64,000 nucleotides of DNA from Dactylis glomerata. Its lineage: Eukaryota; Streptophyta; Magnoliopsida; Poales; Poaceae. The stretch covers positions 836,301 through 900,300 of the forward strand of contig QXEO01001032.1 of assembly GCA_007115705.1 (NCBI GenBank). The letters run 5' to 3'. Made by a program: the position numbers and the translations under genes. Below are positions 53,540 through 64,000 of this stretch, piece by piece; position 1 is the first letter of the stretch, and each line of letters starts with the position of its first letter. The notes under the pieces are model-generated. The model saw nothing but the letters and a program-made list of their open reading frames with translations. It did not search any database and was not told where the DNA came from.

Positions 53540-55179
53540 TGCTGATGCGGGCAGGATGACCACCCAGTTGGGAACCTGAAGAGGAAGGTATGATGAGTAC
53601 AGTAGCAAATTTTCCCTCAGTAAGAAACCGAGGTTTGTCAGTCCAGTAGGAAAAAGCCAAACTTAAGAAGGTGATGCTTGCTAGCTTAGTGACACTCCAA
53701 CAAGGGCGCCATTTACGATACTTGTTGGCAGCGTCTTCAACTAGTAGCAACGCGGAACCTGCACACAACACAACCAAGTACTTTGCTCCCAACTTACGAT
53801 GAGGTTGTCAATCTCACCGATTTGCTGTAAACAAAGGTATGAGCGTATCGAGTGGAAAACAGTAGTAGTATGCGAGAAAGTAAACAGTGCGAGTAATAGT
53901 AAAACGGTGTAACAATGTAAAGGAAATTGGACCGGGGTCCACAGTTCACTAGTGGTGTCTCTCCATAGAATAAATAACAACATGCTGGGTAAACAAATTA
54001 CAGTTGGGCAATTGATAGAATAAAGATAACGTGCATATGTCGCGAGGATCACTATGAGATTTACTCTGGGCATTACAACAAAATTCATAGACCGCCATCC
54101 AACTGCATCTATGACTAATAATCCACCCACGGGGATATCGTCTGAACACCCTATGAGTATTAAGTTGCGAACAACAGATAACTGCATTAAGCAAAGTGTG
54201 TAATGTAAACAAAACGAATGTCCTTGGACACAAGAATGTAGTTTTCTCCCTAGTGGCAATAGCACATCTACAACCTTAGAGGTTTCTGTCACTCCCCAAG
54301 ATTAAATAGAGGCATGAACCCAACTATCGAGCATAAATACCCCCTCTTGGAGTCACTAGTATCTACTTGGCCAAGATAGTTACTAACAACGGAGAGCATG
54401 CAAGATCATAAACAACATAAAGATAACATAAGATATATGATTCAGCACATCAACTCAACATAACCCCAATATTCATCGGATCCCAACAAACACAACATGT
54501 AGAATTACACAAAGATGATCTCAATCATGTAAGGCAGCTCACGAGATCTAAACATGAAGCACATGGTGGAGAAGACAACCATCTAGTTACTGCTATGGAC
54601 CCATAGTCCAAGGTAAACTACTCACTCATCGAGCCGGAGGCAAGCATGGCGATGAAGAAGACCTCCGGTGGCGATTCCCCTCTCTGGCAGGGTGCCGGGA
54701 AGAGCTTCTGGACCCTCCCGATCTCGGATCGACGATGGCAGCGGATCGCGATGTGTTTCTGGAAAATTGATCGGGTGTTTAGGTTTTTCCCGTCGGGGGG
54801 TCTTTATAGGCGAAGGGGCAGCGTCAGAGGTGGACCAGGGCGGCCTCACACATAGGGGGCGCGGGCCAGGGGCTGGCCGCGCCGCCCTACTGTGTGGCTG
54901 GCCCGTGGCCCCTCTCCGTCTCCTCTTCGGACTTCTGGAAGCTTCGGTAAATTTCTGGATGTTCGGCTTTTGTTTGGTCCAATTCCGAGAATATTTCCTG
55001 TGTAACTTTTCTGAAACACAAAAATAGCAGAAAACAGGGAACTGGCACTGTGGCATCTTGTTAATAGGTTAGTTCCGGAAAATACATAAAAATGCCACGA
55101 AGTGTAACAAAACACTAAGCAAATGGTGTAAGAATAAGCATGGAGCATCAAAAATTATAGATACGTTTGAGACGTATCA
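53540..55179 (-). repeat. Athila-like copy 2, 3' LTR
   Basis: Begins TGCTGATGCGGGCAGG and ends GAGACGTATCA. The minus-strand TATAAAG lies at 54808-54802. It is distinguishable from copy 1 by GTCAGTCCAGTAGG near 53637 in place of ATCGAACCAGTAGG. Confidence 0.9.
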
Positions 55180-57825
55180 ACATCCCCAAGCTTAACTCCT
55201 GCTCGTCCTCGAGTAGGTAAGTGATAACAAAAGAAATAATTTTTGAGGTGACATGCACCTACACAATCTTGATCATCTATGTAAAGCATTGAGTGCTGGG
55301 ATCAAAAGAACTTAAAATATGGGCATGAAAGATATAATCTTGATAGAAGAAACTTAGCAACCATGTTATAACATGAAAAAGAACACAAATGAAAGATCAT
55401 GAAAATGAAACAATGAAAGTCAAACGTGTGTTCAAATCATATGGAAAAACATACAAATGGTTTTCAGCTTGTCCTTCATGAGAGAGCAAAACATAAATGC
55501 ATAGGACACCTTCAAGTTTAAGAGGGCGACTAGATACAAGTAATTTAAGAACAAGTGAAACCAAAATCATGAATCAATCAATGATAAACTTTGGGACTAT
55601 GCACATTAAAATTAGAATGACAACTATGCTCTCTTAGACGGTGCATAAAGATAGAAGGTGGTGACTCAACATAAAAGTAAAATAAAGGCCCTTCGCAGAG
55701 GGAAGTAGTGATTGCAAGTTTTATAAACCTTCAAAAATTATGATACTTACTAGCTTTGAGCTCTCAATGCCCCCATCATAGGCATCTTGAATGGTTAAAG
55801 TTAATGTGAGTACAATTATGAAGCATATGCTTGACAAATCATAAGTTGAAAACCTCATGTCCCGTGAAGTACGAATACCCAAACCTCATGCTACTCGACT
55901 TAGAGTCCCAAGCAAGCTCTTGTCATTGTAAGTATACACGTATCATCGAGAACCGCCAATGGGGTACCTCCGTGCCCGATGACATGAAACAAGCCCACAT
56001 CGCGAGTATCCATAAACAAAAGATTATGATATCAACTCAAATAAGAAGTGCAATGTTGAAAGCTTGCCCCATGACGGCATGGCTGGGCTAATTTCCAACT
56101 TACAACTTGCAAGTATAACAACTCAACATAAGAGAGCCACAATGTCAAAATTTTAAGAACGAGAAAAGTAAAGTGTGCCATCAGGTTCGTGAGATCTTTA
56201 CTGACTAATTTTTGTATAACACCAAAAAGAGTTTAATTTGAAGGATAGATAAAAGCAAGTCAAATGTACTTTGGAATAGCAAATTGCTAATAGGTATGTA
56301 TGGTGGACACATTGGAACAACTTGGTTTTTGGGAGTTGTATGCACGAGTAGAGCTCATACTCAGTACAAAATGAGGGCTAGCAAAAGACTGGAAGCGACC
56401 AACTAAGAGAGCAATAACGACCATAATCATGCATAGCGACAAAACATCATTAAGAGAAGCATAAGATGGCATCAAAAGTCAAAAACTAAATGATCATAGA
56501 GGCTTATGGCGACTTTGTATGAGTCAAACATGTGTGAGCATGCGCCAAGTCAACCCAAATAAAGCATCAAGGAGAAAACCAAATTAATGCTTCCAAATAA
56601 TAAAAACAACACATGATTTTTTTAAAGGCTCATTAAGCAATCTCAGTCATTTGAGACAATTCATGCTACAGCAAAACCACTAAGCATACTATCAAAATGA
56701 CATCAAGCACGACATGCAAAAGTCTAAGCCGCAGTCTAAACAAGCTCCTTTTTATACCACTTTTTTGCATAAATTTTTTTCTCTTTTCCAACACCATTCG
56801 AAACTTTTTGAAACAACTCTTTTGATGAAAACCAACATGAACCAGAGGTCAAAATACACCTTGATATAAAGATATAAGAAGATCTGAACAAAAATCAAGG
56901 CGAAAAAATGAAAACTAAACGCAGTTCTAGAAAAAGAGAACACTCGTTGAACGATAAGAGTGAAAAACGGAGTGTTCTTGGCAACTGAAAAGCAAGGCAA
57001 CTTATCCAAAAGAAATTTTGGTGGGGTCCAACCATTTATTACAGCAAACAAAACAAAACAAAACTGAAAACTAAAGAGAAGACGCTCCAAGAAAAACGCA
57101 TAGTGCATGAAGCAATAAAAAAGGGGTGCCTCGGGGGCATCCCCCAAGCTTTGACGCTTGTACCTCTTGGATATTTCTTGGGGTGCGTGGGCATCCCCAA
57201 GCTTGAGCTTTTGTCCATTCTTCAACTCATCTCATCATTCTCCAATCCCTACACTTGAAAACTTACTTCATACAAAATTAAACACAATTCTATTAGCAAC
57301 ATTAGTGTAAGCATAGTAATGAATCAACCCCTTTTTGCTTCAGATTTAACTCAAAACCACCACATATAAAGCATATACTACTGTAGCAACTTCCCCAAAA
57401 GTTCCGTGATCAAAAGAATTCAAAAAGAAAGCGATAAAGAGGCAAACACAAATAGTGGCAGAAATCTGTCAAAACAGAACAGCTGACAAAGGTCGATTTT
57501 TTCGAGGGTTTTCTATTGCTCAAATCAAAAAGTGTATAACTAATGAAAGTTTGGATATAACCTGGGGCATATGCACAAGAAATCGCAGGTAAAAAATATA
57601 TATTCTAAGAATTTTCACAAATTTTTATGGTACAGCACCGAAATCTGTTTCAGGACAGCAACATCCCCAAATCTTACCTCACTCAAATTAGAGGCTTCTC
57701 CTGGCACAAAAACAAAATAAAAAGGATAAGGAGCGGTTATTACAGTAGTAATAACTTCCAAGACTCAAATAAAATAAGAAGTACTGAAAGTAAAACAATG
57801 GGTTATCTCCCAAGAGTGCTTTTCT
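55180..57825 (-). other. Athila-like copy 2, non-coding 3' internal region
   Basis: Aligns along its length with 16781-19716 and 60901-63835, with deletions near 56000 and 57120. No protein is supported. Confidence 0.8.
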
Positions 57826-58453
57826 TTAACGCCGTTGAGCTAGGCGCAAAAAGTGCAAATCAAGTAATATCGAAAGAGGCATTAAGATCAACTGCATAAG
57901 TCTTTTCAACAATAAACTGAATTGTGTCCAAATGAGTTTTTGAGGATCTGTTGTGATCACGCTTTGGTACACTACTTTCATCAAAAAGATTTTTAGAACA
58001 AATCCAATCAAAATTCTTTTCCAAAGCTTCATGCATTCCTACAAGTTTTCAAGGTATTGGTACTTTGAAATCTTCTTTGGTTGTACCAACAACTTTAACA
58101 GGCAAACCAAGCATATTAAAACGCTTAAAAACTTTCCTAGCTTCAATGGCAATATCTCTAAATTCTCTACGCAAAGTCTCCAAGATAAAATCTTTCTTTT
58201 CGGAGTCTTCAATATCATGAAGCTTAAGAAACATGTATTGCATAAAAGGATTAAGGCTAGCAAACCTAGCTTCTAACATGTAAACTAAATAAGCAGAATC
58301 AACTTCATAACTAGGAGCAAGCTCAACCAAAGATTTATCCTCTTCATCTTTATGCATGCTAATATGATTAAAGAACTCCTCAATATTACTTTTCCCAATA
58401 ATAGAACCACTACCTACTGAGAGGTCCTCCAAAACATACTTAGGGAACAACAT
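57826..58453 (-). pseudogene. Gag N-terminal region of Athila-like copy 2
   Basis: The minus-strand frame 58453-58049 (134 residues) has FFNHISMHKDEEDKSLVELA, then PSYEVDSAYLVYMLEARFA, SLNPFMQYMFLKLHDIEDSE and FRDIAIEARKVFKRFNMLGL. Similar sequence goes on to 57826 in another frame. By position after the primer site it is the family's gag start. It is the part missing in copy 1. Shifts at about 58040 break it. Confidence 0.7.
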
Positions 58454-58605
58454 AATGAACTAAGAGTAATAAAGTAACAACTATAAAGGAAACTAATTTT
58501 TTTGTGTTTTTGATAAAAACGATGCAAGCAAAAAATAAAGTAAAGCAAAACAAAAACAAAGTAAAGGATGTGCGTGCGAAACTCCCCTTGCAGAAGTCTT
58601 CTTTT

Positions 58606-58623
58606 TCCCCGGCAACAGCGCCT
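58606..58623 (-). other. Primer binding site of Athila-like copy 2
   Basis: Reads AGGCGCTGTTGCCGGGGA on the minus strand, the tRNA-Asp-type site with two changes relative to copy 1, eight bases from the LTR. Confidence 0.82.
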
Positions 58624-58631
58624 GAAAATTA

Positions 58632-59263
58632 GCTTGATGCGTGCAGGATGATCACCCAGTTGGGAACCCCAAAAGGAAGGTATGATGAGTACAGTAGCAA
58701 ATTTTCCCTCAGTAAGAAACCGAGGTTTGTCAGTCCAGTAGGAAAAAGCCAAACTTGAGAAGGTGATGCTTGCTAGCTTAGTGACACTCCAACAAGGGCA
58801 CCGTTTACGATACTTGTTGGCGCATCGTCAACTAGTAGCAACGCGGAACCTGCACACAACACAACCAAGTACTTTGCTCCCAACTTACGATGAGGTTGTC
58901 AATCTCACCGGTTTGCTGTAAACAAAGGTATGAGCGTATCGAGTGGAAAACAGTAGTAGTATGCGAGAAAGTAAGCAGTGCGAGTAATAGTAAAACGGTG
59001 TAACAATGTAAAGGAAATTGGACCGGGGTCCAAAATTCACTAGTGGTGTCTCTCCATAGAATAAATAACAACATGCTGGGTAAACAAATTACAGTTGGGC
59101 AATTGATAGAATAAAGATAACGTGCATATGTCGCAAGGATCACTATGAGATTTACTCTGGGAATTACGACAAAATACATAGACCGCCATCCAACTGCATC
59201 TATGACGAATAATCGACCCACAGGGATATCGTCCGAACACCCTATGAGTATTAAGTTACGAAC
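58632..59263 (-). repeat. Athila-like copy 2, truncated part of the 5' LTR
   Basis: Starts GCTTGATGCGTGCAGGATG and is closest to 53540-54170. It breaks off after TTAAGTTACGAAC, where the intact LTR goes on with AACAGATAAC; copy 3 begins there. Confidence 0.88.
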
Positions 59264-60900
59264 TGATGCGACCGAGTTGATGAAGTAAATAACCGGCCCG
59301 TTGGGAACCCCAAGAGGAAGGTGTGATGAATATAGCAGCAATATTTTCCCTCAGTTAAGAAACCAAGGTTATGTCGATCAGGAGAAGAGCGGACAATGCG
59401 ACTGAAGGTGATGCTTGATAGCCTAGTGACACTCCAACAAGGGCGCCGTTCCACGATCAAAACGAGTTAGCGTGTCTTCAGCTAGTAGCAACGTGGAACC
59501 TGCACACACACAACCAAGTACTTTGTTCCCAACTTGCGATGAGGTTGTCAATCTCACCGGTTTGCTTGAAACAAAGGTTATGAGCGTATCGAGTGGAAAA
59601 CAGTAGAAGTATGCGAGTAAAGTAAACAGGTGATAGCAATATGATGGAAATAGGACCGGGGTCCACAGTTCACTAGTGGTGTCTCTCCATAAGATAAATA
59701 ACACATGCTGGGTAAACAAATTACAGTTGGGCAATTGATAGAATAAAGATAAACGTGATATGTCAAGAAGATCACTATGAGATTTACTCTGGGTATTACA
59801 ACAAAATACATAGACCGCCATCCAACTGCATCTATGACTAATAATCCACTCACGGGGATATCATCCGAACACCCCATGAGTATTAAGTTGCGAACAACAG
59901 ATAATTGTATTAAGCAAAGTGTGTAATGTAAACAAAGCATATGCCCTTGAGCATATGAATGTTGTTTTCTCCCTAGTAGCAACAACACATCTACAACCTT
60001 AGAGGTTTCTGTCACTCCCCCAGGTTAAATAGAGGCATGAACCCACTATCGAGCATAAATACCCTCTCTTGGAGTCACTAGCAACTACTCGGCCAAGATA
60101 GCTACTAACAACGGAGAGCATGCAAGATCATAAACAACATAGAGATAACATAAGATATATTTCAGTATAGCAACTCAATCATAACACCAATATTCATCGG
60201 ATCCCAACAAACCAAACATGTAGAATTACATAACGGTGATCTCAATCATGTAGGGCAGCTCATGAGATCTAAACATGAAGCACATGGTGGAGAAGACAAC
60301 CATCTAGCTACTGCTATGGACCCATAGTCCAAGGTAGACTACTCACTCATCGCTCCGGAGGCAAGCATGGCGATGAAGAAGACCTCCGGTGGCGATTCCC
60401 CTCCCCGGCAGGGTGCCGGGAAGAGCTTCTGGACCCTCCCGATCTTGGGTCGACGACGGCGGCAGATCGCGATGTGTTCCTGGAAAATTGATCGGGTACT
60501 TAGGTTTTTCCCGTCGGGGGGTCTTTATAGGCGAAGGGGCGATGTCAGAGGTGGAGCCAGGTGGCCTCACGCCTTGCTGGCGCGGCCCAGGCCCTGGCCG
60601 CACCGGCCTGGTGTGTGGGGCCCCTGTGGCCCCCCTCCTACTCTCCTTCGGATGTCTGGAAGCTCCCGGACAAAATAAGACTTCAGGAACTTGTTTCGTC
60701 CAAATCCGAGAATATTTCCTGTGTATCACTTCTGAAACACAAAAATAGCAGAAAACAGGGAACTAGCACTGTGGCAACTTGTTAGTAGGTTAGTTCCGGA
60801 AAATGCATAAAAGTGCCACGAAGTGTAACGAAACATTAGGCAAATGGTGTAAAAACAAGCATGGAGCATCAAAAATTATAGATACGTTGGAGACATATCA
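59264..60900 (-). repeat. Athila-like copy 3, 3' LTR
   Basis: Starts TGATGCGACCGAGTTGATGA and ends GAGACATATCA. The first 100 bases differ more from copies 1 and 2 than the rest, so it is a subfamily. The minus-strand TATAAAG lies at 60529-60523. Confidence 0.88.
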
Positions 60901-63835
60901 AGCATCCCCAAGCTTAACTCCTGCTCGTCCTCGAGTAGGTAAGTGATAACAAAAGAATAATTTTTGAGGTGACATGCACCTACACAATCTTGATCATGTA
61001 TGTAAGCATTTGTGAGCTGGGATCATAAGAACTTAAAACATGGGCATGAAAGATATAATCTTGACAATAGAACTTAGCAACCATGTTGTAAACATGCAAA
61101 TGAACACAAACAAAAGATCATGAACATGAAACAATGAAAGTCAAACGTGTGTTCAAATCATAAGGAAAAACATACAAATGGTTTTCAGCTTGTCCTTCAA
61201 AGAGAGCAAAACATAAATGCATAGGACACCTTCAAGTTTAAGAGGGCGACTAGATACAAATAATTTAAGAACAAGTGAAACCAACAATATGAATCAATCA
61301 ATGAAAACTTTGGGACAATGCACATTATACTAAGAATGACAACTATGCTCTCTTAATGGTGCATAAAGAAAGAAGGTGGTGACTCAACATAAAAGTAAAA
61401 GAAAGGCCCTTCGCAGAGGGAAGCAGTGATTGCAAGTTTTATAACCTTCAAAAATTATGGTACTTACCGGCTTTGAGCTCTCATTGCCCCCATCATAAGC
61501 ATCTTGAATGGTTAAAGTTAATGCGAGAACAATTATGATGCATATGCTTGACAAATCATAAGTTGAAAACCTCATGTCCCCTGAATACGAGTACCCAAAC
61601 CTCATGCTACTTTACTTAGAGTCCCAAGCAAGGCTCTTGTCATTGTAAGTATATGCATATCATTGAGAACCGCCAATGGGGTACCTCCATGCCCGATGAC
61701 ATGGAACAAGCCCACATCAAAATGACAGGACAAGCAGACAATGAACACCTCGACATCTCTTTTATTTGCCATTTGTTTAGCTTTTTATTGTGAGATGCGT
61801 CGTCGAATGTTCACCATGGGTATGCTGCAAATTTCCACCATGAATTATGCATGGCTTAGATTAGCGGCCCGGCGTTTCCCTAACACATATACAAACTCCA
61901 TGATCCCCACAAGATTCCCAATTCATTTCACACCGCGGGCATCCATAAACAAAAGATCACGATATCAACTCAAATAAGAAGTGCAATGTTGAAAGCTTGC
62001 CCATGACTGCATGGCTGGGCTAGTCTCCAACTTACAACTTGCAAGCATAACAACTCAACATAAGAGACCACAATGTCAAATTTTTAAGAACAGGAAAAAG
62101 TAAAGTGTGCCTTCCGGTTCGTGAGAGCTTTACTGACCGAATTTTGCATAACACTGGTAAGAGTTTAATTTGAAGAGAAAATAAAAGCAAGTCAAATTTA
62201 CTTGGAATAGCAAATTGCTAGTAGGTATGTATGGTGGACACTTTGGAAAACTTTGGCTTTTAGGAGTTGGATGCACGAGTAGAGCTCATACTCAGTACAA
62301 GGCGAGGGCTAGCAAAAGACTGGGAGCGACCAACTAAGAGAGCAATAATGGCCATAATCATGCAAAGCGACAAAGCGACATTAAAAGAAGCATAAGATGG
62401 CATAAAAAGTCAAAAACTAAATGATCATAGAGGCTATTGGCGACTTTGTAAGAGTCTAACATGTGTGAGCATGCGCCAAGTCAACCCAAATAAAGCATCA
62501 AGGAGAAAACCAAAATAATGCTTCCATACAATAAAAACAACGCATGATTTTTTTCAAAGGCTCATTAAGAAATCTCAGTTATTTCAGACAAGTCATGCTA
62601 CAGCAAAACCACTAAGCATACCATCAAAAAGAAATCAAGCATGACATGAAAAAGCCTAAGCCGCAGTCTACACAAGCTCCTTCTTGTACCACTTTTTTTT
62701 GCATAAAGCTTTTTCTCTTTTCCAACACCATTTGAAATTTTTATAGACACCTCTTTTGATGAAAACCAATAAAGATCAGAGGCAAAAATACACCTTGATG
62801 AAAAGATATAACAAGGTCTGAACGCAAATCAAGGCGAAAATGAAAACCAAAAGCAGTAGCAGAAAAAGAAGAACACTCGGTGAAATTGTAAGAATGAAAA
62901 ACAGAGTGTTCTTGGCAAATGAAAACGAGTACATCTCCTCCAAAGGAAATTTGTTGGGGTCCAACCATTTATTGCAGCAAACAAACAAACTAATAAAGAA
63001 AACTAAAACAACTGACGCTCCAAGAAAAACACATAGTGCATGAAGCAATAAAAATATAGTGTCTTGAAAGGTGACCTGATTTTTGCCGATGAAGAAGGGG
63101 TGCCTCGGGGGCATCCCCAAGCTTTGACGCTTGTACTTCTTGGATATTTCTTGGGGTGATGCATGGGCATCCCCAAGCTTGAGCTTTTGTCCATTCTTCA
63201 ACTCATCTCATCATTCTCCAATCCCTACACTTGAAAACTTCCTTCATACAAAACTAAACACAATTCTATTAGCAACATTAGTGTAGCATAACATATAATC
63301 AACCTCTTTTTTGCTTCAGGTTTCAACTCAAAACCACCACATATATAGCAAGTACTACTGTAGCAACTTCCCCACAAGTTCCGTGATCAAAAGAACTCAA
63401 AAGAAAGCGATAAAGCGGCAAACACAAATATTGGCAGAAATCTGTCAAAACAGAACAGCTGACAAATGCCGAATTTTTGAGGGGTTTTCTGTTGCTCAAA
63501 TCAAAAAATGTTCAACTAACGAAAGTTTGGATATAACCTGGGGCATATGCACAAGAAATCTCAGGTCCAAAAGATATACAGAGAATTTATAAGAATTTTT
63601 ACGGTGCAGCACCAAAAACAGTTACAGGACAGCAACATCCCCAAATCTTTACCTCCCTCGAATTAGAGGCTTCTCTTGGCACAAAAATGAAATAAACAAG
63701 ATAAGTTGCGGTCATTACAGTAGTAATGACTTCCAAGACTCAAATAAAAGAAAAATTACTGAAAATAAAACATTGGGTTATCTCCCAAGAGTGCTTTTCT
63801 TTAACGCCTTTGAGCTAGGCGCAGAAAATTGCGAA
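60901..63835 (-). other. Athila-like copy 3, non-coding 3' internal region
   Basis: Full-length counterpart of 16781-19716, including the part near 61720-61930 that copy 2 has lost. No protein is supported. Confidence 0.8.
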
Positions 63836-64000
63836 TCAAGTAACATCAAGTGATGAAGCATCAAGCTCATAATTTGCTCTAAGAATAGAGTCAAAAATCA
63901 ATTTCTTTCTTTTCCTAGGGAAGTGTTCCATACCTTTCTTTAGTGGAAATTGATATTTGATGGTGCCTTCCCTCATATCAACGATAGCACCTACAGTTCG
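63836..64000 (-). CDS. C-terminal end of the retropepsin-like region, copy 3 (partial)
   Basis: The minus strand from the window edge reads the same as the end of 20310-19717: REGTIKYQFPLKKGMEHFPR, RKRKKLIFDSILRANYELDA, then a stop at 63836. The frame is open in the visible part and continues beyond the window. Confidence 0.72.
   Translation of the reverse strand, partial: RTVGAIVDMREGTIKYQFPLKKGMEHFPRKRKKLIFDSILRANYELDASSLDVT

Larger units (their letters stand above)
53540..59263 (-). mobile_element. Athila-like element copy 2, 5' LTR cut by copy 3
   Basis: The 3' LTR (53540-55179), internal part (55180-58631) and first 630 bases of the 5' LTR (58632-59263) are in view; the remainder of that LTR would lie past copy 3, outside the window. 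The internal part keeps the primer site and gag N-terminal part but lacks the protease. Compared with copy 1 it also has small deletions, e.g. near 56000 between two CACATC motifs. Confidence 0.88.
59264..64000 (-). mobile_element. Athila-like element copy 3, running out of the window
   Basis: The 3' LTR (59264-60900) and the non-coding internal region (60901-63835) are complete, then the protease region starts. It is inserted in the 5' LTR of copy 2. The 5' LTR and target duplication lie beyond 64000. Confidence 0.88.

Overview
The window is plant nuclear DNA, almost certainly from a grass (Poaceae) and most likely a large-genome pooid such as a Triticeae relative. The evidence is split genes with GT-AG introns, GC-rich first exons, Stowaway and Tourist MITEs, PIF/Harbinger and Mutator-type elements, LINE 3' ends with a reverse-transcriptase zinc-binding domain, and nested LTR retrotransposons with Athila-like primer sites. 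The species cannot be fixed from sequence alone. There is no bacterial, organellar or CRISPR content.

Layout: (1) 1-11.9 kb is a gene island. It holds a four-exon CRIPT homologue on the plus strand (3808-6129) and a three-exon coiled-coil gene of the BRANCHLESS TRICHOME / At5g41620-like family on the minus strand (10551-7335), with MITE-like inserts between and around them. (2) 11.9-28.4 kb is a three-level nest: a decayed Copia element (minus strand, 11935-28439) was split by an Athila-like element (15144-25208, TSD ATAGC), which was itself hit by a 2.25 kb element now left as a solo LTR (20977-23229, TSD CATGC). (3) 28.4-34 kb is a patchwork: an internally deleted Athila-like LTR, a MADS-box relic, a chromovirus integrase fragment and a 5'-truncated LINE.

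(4) 34.9-47.4 kb is the neighbourhood of a CC-NB-LRR gene (40891-47355). About four diverged copies of its upstream region lie in tandem in front of it, interrupted by a Tourist MITE, Stowaway MITEs, a second truncated LINE and a 2.2 kb Harbinger-type element that carries an intact two-exon Myb/NAM-associated ORF. The NLR has a roughly 120-residue Gln/Glu/Lys-rich coiled-coil segment inside NB-ARC, several altered signature motifs and one frameshift at the start of the LRR region. (5) 47.4-53.5 kb has a non-coding Mutator-type element with very long terminal inverted repeats and a 9-bp TSD, and a second Harbinger-type element whose gene is decayed by several in-frame TAG codons. (6) 53.5-64 kb holds two more Athila-like copies, one inserted in the 5' LTR of the other.

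Probable cellular genes are CRIPT, the BLT-like gene and the NLR; nearly everything else is transposon-derived. The strongest candidate for something unusual is the NLR, with its coiled-coil insertion in NB-ARC and the tandemly copied upstream region.
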